Below, piece by piece: positions 52,435 through 59,302 of a DNA stretch of 64,000 nt (positions are counted from its first letter, which is position 1; every line of letters begins with the position of its first letter). The notes under the pieces are model-generated. The model saw only the letters and a list, made by a program, of their open reading frames with translations, did no database searches and had not been told where the DNA came from. This DNA comes from Nocardia sp. NBC_01327 (GTDB lineage Bacteria; Actinomycetota; Actinomycetes; Mycobacteriales; Mycobacteriaceae). The position numbers and the translations under genes are program-made. The stretch is from positions 1 through 64,000 of the forward strand of contig NZ_CP108384.1 of NCBI RefSeq assembly GCF_035958815.1. Direction: 5' to 3'.

Positions 52435-53954
52435 GCGCCCCGACACTGGCCTCGCCCACCACCCCCGCGGAAGTCGCGCGGGCACGCGTGGCGATCATGG
52501 TCGCCACTTACCAGGTCGACGTGGTGCTTCCGACGAAATTCAGTATCGAGACCTACATCAACGACCTGCTCGCCGTGCTGGCGGAAGCGATCGATGATGA
52601 CACGGTCGACTTCCGGGCGGAGTCCGGGCACTGGACCCTCGCGCGACCCGGCCATACGCCTATCCCGAGCTGGAGCACCCTCGCGGACCAGAACATCGCC
52701 GACGGCGCGCTGCTGGTGCTCTCGACCACCGAATCCGCCGAGGCGTTCAGTCCGCTGGTAGAGGACATCACCGATGCGCTGGCCCGTATAAACGAGCGCG
52801 AGTTCGCCGAATTCGACTCGGATACAGCCGAATTAGCGGGAGTGTGCGCATTCGGCGTGGGGTCGATCGTCGTCGCCGTGCTGCTGTCGTGGTCGTGGAC
52901 GAAGACCGGTTCGCTGCTCTGGTGCGCGCTTCCCGCGCTCATTCTGGGCATCGCGTGTGCCGTCGCGGCGATGGCGGTACGCCGCCGCGACACCCCGGGC
53001 TCCCTCGGGCTCGGATTGACCGCGTCCGCCCTACCGCTCCTCTTCGCGGGCGCAGCCATGGTCGTGCCGACGCAGTACGGGCACCCGGGACCTTTCACCG
53101 CGGCCAATCTCGCCGCCGGGTCCGCCGTGGTCGCGGTCTTCGCCGCGCTGCGACTGCGTTCGGCCACGACCGGTACGGCATTCCTCCTCGAGACAGCCGT
53201 GCTGGGGCTGCTGATAGGGCTCGCCGCCAGCGTCATCACCTACTTCGACATATCGGTGCACCAGACCACCGCCGGCGCGGTCCTCGCCGGATTGCTGTTG
53301 CTGACCGCGGCACCCCGCCTGGCGGTGCTCGTGGCCCGCATCCGGCCGTCGGATCTGCCCGATCCGGGCCGCGAAGTCTCGGCGAGCACGCTCACCGATA
53401 TCTTCGATTCCGAGTCGGCTCCCTCGGACGAAATGGACATGGCCGCAGAATTATTCGCTGATCCGCGCCAGGATCGGGCTGCAGGTACCATCGAAAGCCG
53501 AGCAAGGCTGGCCGTGACCGGTCTGCGCGGGTTGATCGTGGCAGCCTCGGCCATGCTCGCCGGGGCGACCGTGCTCTCGGTCGCCTCGAGCCCGGGCGGG
53601 ATACGCGAGATCGTCATGGCCATCGCGGTCGCCGGGATACTCGTCATGCGAGCGCGCTGGTACCCCGACCGAGTGCAGGCGATCGCGCTGATCGCTGCCG
53701 CCGGTGTGACCGCGATCGGTGTCGGATTCGTAACCGTCGGCGCCTACGCATCGGCGCCGGCCCGACTGGTGGTCGCCCTCGTGATCACCGCCGCGGCCAT
53801 CGCCGGATGCGCTGCGGGTATACGCCTGCCGACCGTGCGACTCTCACCGGTCGTACGGCGGATCATCGACCTGATCGAGTACCTGTTCATCCTCATCGTC
53901 CCGGTGAGCGCCTGCTGGATCATGGGCATTTACACTGCGATGCGAGCAATCTGA
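52431..53954 (+). CDS. eccD: ESX membrane channel component EccD
   Basis: The 507-residue protein has a ubiquitin-like N-terminal cytoplasmic domain (IMVATYQVDVVLPTKFSIETYI) followed by about 11 membrane helices, the fixed layout of EccD. A cytoplasmic loop (SASTLTDIFDSESAPSDEMD) interrupts the helices. EccD is the main membrane-embedded part of the ESX core and surrounds the space for the pore. I chose GTG 52431 (GAGGAGG 6 bases upstream and overlap GTGA with the previous stop) rather than ATG 52425, which abuts the ribosome-binding site. Confidence 0.93.
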   Translation: MSAPTLASPTTPAEVARARVAIMVATYQVDVVLPTKFSIETYINDLLAVLAEAIDDDTVDFRAESGHWTLARPGHTPIPSWSTLADQNIADGALLVLSTTESAEAFSPLVEDITDALARINEREFAEFDSDTAELAGVCAFGVGSIVVAVLLSWSWTKTGSLLWCALPALILGIACAVAAMAVRRRDTPGSLGLGLTASALPLLFAGAAMVVPTQYGHPGPFTAANLAAGSAVVAVFAALRLRSATTGTAFLLETAVLGLLIGLAASVITYFDISVHQTTAGAVLAGLLLLTAAPRLAVLVARIRPSDLPDPGREVSASTLTDIFDSESAPSDEMDMAAELFADPRQDRAAGTIESRARLAVTGLRGLIVAASAMLAGATVLSVASSPGGIREIVMAIAVAGILVMRARWYPDRVQAIALIAAAGVTAIGVGFVTVGAYASAPARLVVALVITAAAIAGCAAGIRLPTVRLSPVVRRIIDLIEYLFILIVPVSACWIMGIYTAMRAI

Positions 53955-55312
53955 TGCGCCGCAATGGTATTGGCGCTCTGCTCGCGGCGGGACTGGCGCT
54001 GGCAGGGGTGGCCGCGCCCGCCGGGGCAGTACAGCCGCCGGAGATAGTGACCGGGACACAGCCCGCCGACGACCCGCCACGCCCGGAGTTGCCGACCAAA
54101 CAGGACAAAGGTTGTCTAGCCGCAGGCGCACTACCCAATAGCGATCTCACACAGGCTCCGCCACCAGAACGGGCATTGGATCTGCGGCATACACGAGCCC
54201 TGAGCGAGGGAACGGGCGTCACGGTGGCGATCATCGACACCGGCGTCAGCCCGAACCCGCGGCTGCCCAACCTGATCGGGGGAGGGGACTACGTCGAGAC
54301 CGGCGGCGACGGACTCTCCGATTGCGATGCACACGGCACATTGATCGCCGGGATCGTCGGGGCCGCACCGGATCCCGCCGACGGCTTCAGGGGAGTGGCC
54401 CCCGCCGCCCGGATCATCTCCCTCCGCTACCGTTCCGGAGCCTTCAGCCCCAAGGACGCCGTGAATTACGATCCGGCACAACAGATCACCGTCGAAATCC
54501 ACACCTTGGCACGGGCAATCACACGAGCAGCCAACCTCGGAGCGCAGGTAATCACCGTGGCTCTGCCGATCTGTGTCCCCGCCGAACTCGGGGTCGACCA
54601 ATCGGCGCTCTCCTCCGCGATCGGCTACGCGGTACACACGAAGGGGGCCCTGGTCGTGGCAGGCGCCGGCGACACCGGCGGCGAGAACTGCGAACAGAAC
54701 CCCGACATCGATCCGGCCCGCCCCACCGATCCCCGGAACTGGGACAGCGTCAAGACCATCTCGACCCCCGGCTGGTTCCAACCCGATGTCCTCACCGTCG
54801 GCTGCACCGCCTCGACCGGCGAACCGATGCCTGATTCCCTGACCGGACCCTGGATATCGGTCGCGGCACCGGGAACCGGGATCGAATCGCTCGGACCGGG
54901 CGGCGGCGGACTGATCAACGGCGTCGGGCCACCCGACAAACTCGGCGCGGTCGGCGGAGCCTCGTTCGCCACCGGCTACGTCAGCGGGGTGGCGGCACTG
55001 CTGCGATCACGATTCCCGAACGAAACCCCCGCCGAAATCACCGCACGACTACAGGCCAGCGCCCACGCACCGGCCCGGGGAATCGACAACACCCTCGGCG
55101 CCGGATTGATCGATCCGTCAGCGGCTTTGAGCTATCGCACCCCGCCACAGTCACCTGCCGGGCTTTATCGCGGAACCAGGCTGGTCATGCCCGCTCCGTC
55201 GCGACCGAAGGACCTGCGCCCCGGATTCACCCTCGCGGGCGTAGTCGCCTTCGCCGTATTGCTCGGATTCGGTATGGGACTGGCGCACACCATATTTCGG
55301 AGGCAGGGGTGA
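53954..55312 (+). CDS. mycP: Mycosin (subtilisin-type serine protease) MycP
   Basis: The 452-residue protein has an N-terminal signal peptide (GALLAAGLALAGVAAPAGAV) and a subtilase domain with Asp95 in IIDTG, His127 in DAHGT and Ser337 in GASFA. A C-terminal membrane helix (TLAGVVAFAVLLGFGMGLA) with short basic tail anchors it. Mycosins cap the ESX core on the outside and are needed for its stability; protease activity serves substrate processing such as EspB. The ATG overlaps the eccD stop by one base (TGATG). Confidence 0.94.
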   Translation: MRRNGIGALLAAGLALAGVAAPAGAVQPPEIVTGTQPADDPPRPELPTKQDKGCLAAGALPNSDLTQAPPPERALDLRHTRALSEGTGVTVAIIDTGVSPNPRLPNLIGGGDYVETGGDGLSDCDAHGTLIAGIVGAAPDPADGFRGVAPAARIISLRYRSGAFSPKDAVNYDPAQQITVEIHTLARAITRAANLGAQVITVALPICVPAELGVDQSALSSAIGYAVHTKGALVVAGAGDTGGENCEQNPDIDPARPTDPRNWDSVKTISTPGWFQPDVLTVGCTASTGEPMPDSLTGPWISVAAPGTGIESLGPGGGGLINGVGPPDKLGAVGGASFATGYVSGVAALLRSRFPNETPAEITARLQASAHAPARGIDNTLGAGLIDPSAALSYRTPPQSPAGLYRGTRLVMPAPSRPKDLRPGFTLAGVVAFAVLLGFGMGLAHTIFRRQG

Positions 55313-57000
55313 GCAGCGCCCGGATCGGGATCGGCGGGATCAGCCGAACGTCGTTCGCCGTCCTGGTCATCGGCGGCGGACCGGTATTGGCCTGGCTCTC
55401 GGCGAGCACGCCGTGGTGGACGGCCGGGCTGGTCGTATCAGCACTGCTGACCGTCGCGATTGTGCGTGTGCGGGAGCGGACGGCAGCGCAATGGCTAGTG
55501 GACCGAGGGCGATTCCGGTTCGGTCTGACCACACGGGCTCGCCGCCGAAGCATCGAGGCAGAGGTGATCGACGTGGACGTCGCCGCCGGTCTCTGCGGCA
55601 TCGTTTCCGGGGATTCGATACTGATCGCAATGATCGAACTCGCTCCCAACCTCGACCTGCCCACGATCATCACCGAGCAGACCATCTACACCGAAGACAC
55701 CCTGCCGATCGACCTCCTGCTGCCTATGCTCGAGCAGTACGGAATCACCCTGGACATCGACATCGTGGCCACCGGTCGCCGAGCGCGCCAGCACGGCGGT
55801 TACAGCATGGTGTACGACCAGCTGATCGGCTCACATCCGGTAGTCGGTGAACGACTCACCCGGCTGGTAGTACGCCTGGATCTGGAACGCAATCTCGTGG
55901 CCCTGACTCGGCGCGGACCCTGCGCCGTATCGGGTCCACGCGCCCTGGCCGTTGCGGCCCAACGGATTTCCGAGCACCTGCGCGAACGAGGGATCGCCGC
56001 CCAGGTGCTGCCCGCCAGCGCGGTCCGCGAAGCCACCGAATCACTGCACGAAGGTGTCCGACTGCCGGAGCTGCGGGAAACCTGGAATCACCTCGACCTG
56101 CCCACCTCCGGACGCCGGGTCAGTTGTTTCGCCATCGACTGGTCCGGGCTCGCCGAGGCCGGCCTCGACGACTGCTGGCGCTGGAACCAGGGCTGGACCA
56201 CGCTCGTGATCGGGCTCTCCACCACATCGAGCGGCGCGCGCGGGCTGGTGCGCTTCATCGGACCGGAGCCCGACAACGCCCTACCGGCCTATTTGCTACC
56301 GCTGCATGGACTGCAATCGAGCGCCCTGCAGGCGACCCTGCCGGGCTCGATGTCGGTGCACCACTTGCCGTCCGAGGACAGCCGCGTTTTCGCCTCCGCG
56401 GAGATACTGGCCGGGCTCGACATACCGATCGGACCCAACGGTCAGATCGTGGGCACCATCAGCGGTCAGCCACACCACACCTTGGCCTTGCCGCTCTTCG
56501 ATCCGGCTCACTTTCAGCCGCGCCGCCGCGCCGTCGACATCCGGGCGATGCTCCCGGTCGCCCAGCAATTCGTGCTGCGCACGATGGTCGTGGGAGCGAG
56601 CATCGAAATCCACTCCGCACGCCCGGAACGCTGGCTCTCTCTGGTCGCTGCGGTAGGAGACCCGCTCGCCCTGCGGCTGGCCCCCGGCCCCGACGATGAT
56701 CCGGACGAAACCGCAGGATTCGAGCCCGCCACGGTCGAGGTATTCGACCAGGTCCCGCCCCGGGGCTCCGGTGCGCAGACCACAGTGACCATCGGGGATC
56801 CGGGCACCGCCCGCCGCAAACCCACCGACCTGCTGATCGAGCAGATCGCCGAGACAACGGTCGAGATCGGTATTCCCATGCGTACAGTGCGGGTAGATCT
56901 CATCGAACCGCGGGGCGAAACCCGCTACTTCGAACCCGCGGCAGATCCGCTGCTCGCGGGAGCGGAAGCCGCCGCGCTCGCTCCGATGGCCGGCGCATGA
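55309..57000 (+). CDS. eccE: ESX membrane protein EccE
   Basis: The 563-residue protein has two membrane helices in the first 60 residues (TSFAVLVIGGGPVLAWLSA and TAGLVVSALLTVAIV), then a large soluble domain, as in EccE. EccE is the peripheral subunit of the core complex. It starts at GTG 55309, overlapping the mycP stop by four bases, and completes the eccD-mycP-eccE block. The chain is longer than many EccE proteins; its end is acidic with no obvious extra domain. Confidence 0.88.
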   Translation: MSSARIGIGGISRTSFAVLVIGGGPVLAWLSASTPWWTAGLVVSALLTVAIVRVRERTAAQWLVDRGRFRFGLTTRARRRSIEAEVIDVDVAAGLCGIVSGDSILIAMIELAPNLDLPTIITEQTIYTEDTLPIDLLLPMLEQYGITLDIDIVATGRRARQHGGYSMVYDQLIGSHPVVGERLTRLVVRLDLERNLVALTRRGPCAVSGPRALAVAAQRISEHLRERGIAAQVLPASAVREATESLHEGVRLPELRETWNHLDLPTSGRRVSCFAIDWSGLAEAGLDDCWRWNQGWTTLVIGLSTTSSGARGLVRFIGPEPDNALPAYLLPLHGLQSSALQATLPGSMSVHHLPSEDSRVFASAEILAGLDIPIGPNGQIVGTISGQPHHTLALPLFDPAHFQPRRRAVDIRAMLPVAQQFVLRTMVVGASIEIHSARPERWLSLVAAVGDPLALRLAPGPDDDPDETAGFEPATVEVFDQVPPRGSGAQTTVTIGDPGTARRKPTDLLIEQIAETTVEIGIPMRTVRVDLIEPRGETRYFEPAADPLLAGAEAAALAPMAGA

Positions 57001-57022
57001 GATGCAAAGAAGCGGGGCTGTA

Positions 57023-57379
57023 ATGTCTTTCGGCGTGGTAGCGGAACTGGAGTCGAGCAATGGTGACGGCCGGCAACCCGGTGACGAGGATGAACTCAGC
57101 CCACGCCAGGCGGCTGCCGCACTCTTCTCGAGCCGGCTGTCGGACCTGATCTCCGAATCCATGGTGTCGACCGAGGACGGCGGCGCGACCCGGTCATTGA
57201 CGCTGTATTCCCTTGCACAGCACCTGGAATTGACCTATCCGGACGTGCCGATCTCCCAGTCCGGCCTGTACCGGCTCATCCACGGTGACGCGATTCCCCG
57301 GCTGGACCTGATCATCGCGCTGGCCCGAGTATTCGACGTACCCCCCGAATACTTTGTCACCGGTGAGCCGAACCGCTAA
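57023..57379 (+). CDS. EspR-like helix-turn-helix regulator
   Basis: The 118-residue protein has a charged N-terminal arm and an XRE/EspR-type DNA-binding fold: LYSLAQHLELTYPDVPIS, recognition segment QSGLYRLIHGDAIPRLD, then LIIALARVFDVPPEYF. EspR of M. tuberculosis, a nucleoid-associated regulator of ESX-1, uses the same fold with an extended turn. The C-terminal dimerisation helices of EspR are absent, so it may dimerise through the arm. It follows eccE at once and could control the TTCCC-N6-GGGAA sites. ATG 57023 has AGCGGGG upstream; ATG 57002 is an alternative. Confidence 0.7.
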   Translation: MSFGVVAELESSNGDGRQPGDEDELSPRQAAAALFSSRLSDLISESMVSTEDGGATRSLTLYSLAQHLELTYPDVPISQSGLYRLIHGDAIPRLDLIIALARVFDVPPEYFVTGEPNR

Positions 57380-57397
57380 TTCGCTGTCGCACAGGAC

Positions 57398-57413
57398 TTC
57401 TCGTCAGCGGGAA
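57398..57413. promoter_or_regulatory. Palindromic operator candidate, type 1 (TTCTC-GTCAGC-GGGAA)
   Basis: It matches the consensus with one arm mismatch. A -10-like TACGAT at 57446-57451 ends 7 bases before ATG 57459, so the transcript would be leaderless or nearly so. The distance from palindrome to -10 (33 bases) is within one base of that at the T4SS-like operon promoter (3046/3093). Confidence 0.6.
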
Positions 57414-57458
57414 TAGCATCGAAACGAAGCGCCTCCCGACGCGGATACGATCCGCACC

Positions 57459-58463
57459 ATGCCCGGCGAGGACTCGGAAGATGTCTTTCTCCACCATCGA
57501 GAAATAGTCTTGGAAGCGTTGCTGTCCGATCCGTCACTCGGATGGACCACCGCTCCCGAACCCGAGGAACAACCACTCGGCGTATTCGGCACCGACGAAT
57601 CGCTGCCGTCGCCGGACCCCGATCCGGCGCCTCGAACCGGAGGCGGAGCGAAAGCCAGCGAACGAATCCTGGCCTTATTGAACGGTCAGACGCCCGGCGA
57701 CTTCGCCTCGATGGATTTCTCCGCGCCACTGCCGGAGACCAAGTCCGCACCGGAGCCCGACACCGCCGAACGGCCGGCGCCGCCCGCTGCCGCGATAGAA
57801 TCACGTTTCGCCACTTCACGTTTCGCTGATCCGATGCGCGATCTGCTCATCGTGATCCGTAAACCGAAGGTGGCGTTGGTGATCGGCGGCGTCCTGGTGG
57901 TGGTGCTGATCGTGGCCTTGCTCAGCGGCGGCGGAGAACACCCCGCCGACAACCAGACCGTCTTCGCCACCGCCGCGCCGAGCCCCGCTGCGGCAGGCCA
58001 GCCCACCACGACCACCGCGGTCTCCGCTTCCGCCATCGAGGTGAAATCCGCCCAGTCGCACTGCCCGCCGGGCGGAACTCCAGGAATGGACGCGTTCGCC
58101 GGCGCAGGGAAGGCGTGGTCGTGCACGCGCGCCTACAAGGTCGACGGCCAAGTGCTGACGATCGATCTCGGCCGCTCCTACCAAATTGAATCGATCGGCA
58201 TTACCCCCGGCTGGGATGCGGTCGGATCCGACGGTGTCGATCAGTGGCCGAAATACCGCACTGCCAGCCGAGTTTCCTATCAGTTCGACGACGCCAATGC
58301 GACCACCTACACCCAGAAGACCATGGATCAGCGCGCTCTCGTCGTCACGAAAGTGAATCCGCCGGTCAGTGCCTCCCGAATCGTAGTGACCGTGCTGGCC
58401 TCCAAAGGCGACCCGAGCATCAATACGATCGCCCTCTCATCGATTGTGATCACCGGACATTGA
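57459..58463 (+). CDS. Membrane-anchored protein with discoidin-like C-terminal domain
   Basis: The 334-residue protein has an acidic, Pro-rich cytoplasmic part, one membrane helix at about residues 137-156 (ALVIGGVLVVVLIVALL) and an outer Thr/Ala-rich linker. A C-terminal beta-sandwich domain follows (HCPPGG then AWSCTRAYKVDGQVLTIDLG and SYQIESIGITPGWD), resembling discoidin-type or NADase-associated glycan-binding domains with one likely disulfide. It probably binds a wall sugar outside the membrane. It has its own type 1 palindrome and is coupled to the next gene. Confidence 0.6.
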   Translation: MPGEDSEDVFLHHREIVLEALLSDPSLGWTTAPEPEEQPLGVFGTDESLPSPDPDPAPRTGGGAKASERILALLNGQTPGDFASMDFSAPLPETKSAPEPDTAERPAPPAAAIESRFATSRFADPMRDLLIVIRKPKVALVIGGVLVVVLIVALLSGGGEHPADNQTVFATAAPSPAAAGQPTTTTAVSASAIEVKSAQSHCPPGGTPGMDAFAGAGKAWSCTRAYKVDGQVLTIDLGRSYQIESIGITPGWDAVGSDGVDQWPKYRTASRVSYQFDDANATTYTQKTMDQRALVVTKVNPPVSASRIVVTVLASKGDPSINTIALSSIVITGH

Positions 58464-59161
58464 GCGCTCTCGCACAGATCTGCGACTACTGCCGGCGCGG
58501 AAACCCCGACACCGCCTCGAGTTGTGCGCACTGCGGGGCACCTCTGTCAGACAAGGGATTCGGGCATTCGCTGACCGTCGCCGGTGAGGCCGTCGCGGGG
58601 GCTGCGGTGGTGGCCGGCCGGGTCGAAAAGGCGGCCGCCAAGACAGGCGGCGTGGTAGCGGACACGGTGAAGGCGCTGGAAGGCCCGTTCCAGCAGTGGC
58701 GCGCCGCGATCGTGGGCATCGTGGCGATCGCCGTGGTCGCGGTGGTGATCCTGCACCTGTGGTCACCCGGTCTGCCACCCATCGGCGGAATCGGTCCGGT
58801 CGAAGCACTGCCGGACGGCCTACGTTCGGCCGCGGTATGCCGCCATGGGGGATCGGCCGCGGAGGGCGACCAGTGTGTCATCCCCAGTACCGACTCGTTG
58901 TTGGCCGGCGGGATCGGCTCCGGCAGAGATCTGCCCGTGGCGGTGCGAGTCGATTCCGCGAACCGGTTGTCAGAGGACCTGCGGCAGTGGCGATCCGCCG
59001 GTCCGGCAGTTGTTGCGGACGGCGCTGTCTTCTTGGCGATCAGTCCGGCATGGGAGGTCTGGTACGCGGATGCCCGCTCCGGTTCGCGGATCGAGACAGG
59101 ATCCTTCGCCAGTAGCTCCGGCGCCCGAACCTTCCTGCGGCGATCAGGGTTGCTCCGATGA
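58460..59161 (+). CDS. Zinc-ribbon membrane protein, unknown
   Basis: The 233-residue protein starts with a zinc ribbon (CDYCRRGNPDTASSCAHCG, Cys8, 11, 22, 25), then an Ala/Gly/Val-rich helix region, a membrane helix at about residues 81-101 and an outer domain of about 130 residues with two Cys (VCRHGGSAAEGDQCVIP). TTG 58460 overlaps the previous stop by four bases (TTGA). Ribbon-helix-outer domain proteins often sense or organise envelope complexes. It pairs with the discoidin-like protein and I infer a shared envelope role. Confidence 0.55.
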   Translation: MSALAQICDYCRRGNPDTASSCAHCGAPLSDKGFGHSLTVAGEAVAGAAVVAGRVEKAAAKTGGVVADTVKALEGPFQQWRAAIVGIVAIAVVAVVILHLWSPGLPPIGGIGPVEALPDGLRSAAVCRHGGSAAEGDQCVIPSTDSLLAGGIGSGRDLPVAVRVDSANRLSEDLRQWRSAGPAVVADGAVFLAISPAWEVWYADARSGSRIETGSFASSSGARTFLRRSGLLR

Positions 59162-59228
59162 ACACCCTCCCCACCAGTGGTCGTAGACGTTCGTCGTAGC
59201 CGAACCCTTTTGTTACATTAAATGATGA

Positions 59229-59244
59229 GCCGTCAAATAGCGGC
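59229..59244. promoter_or_regulatory. Palindromic operator candidate, type 2 (GCCGTCA-AA-TAGCGGC)
   Basis: It shares the ATGAGCCGT flank with the copy at 145-160 and the general form GCCGYYA-NN-TARCGGY. It lies 58 bases before the gdh start codon, the right place to act on its promoter. An AT-rich stretch (TTTTGTTACATTAAATG) precedes it. Confidence 0.55.
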
Positions 59245-59302
59245 ACGTTATACAAGTGCTGTGACCGCAGGGTACGGCTCATATCTTGGGAAGGTGCGGA
59301 CC

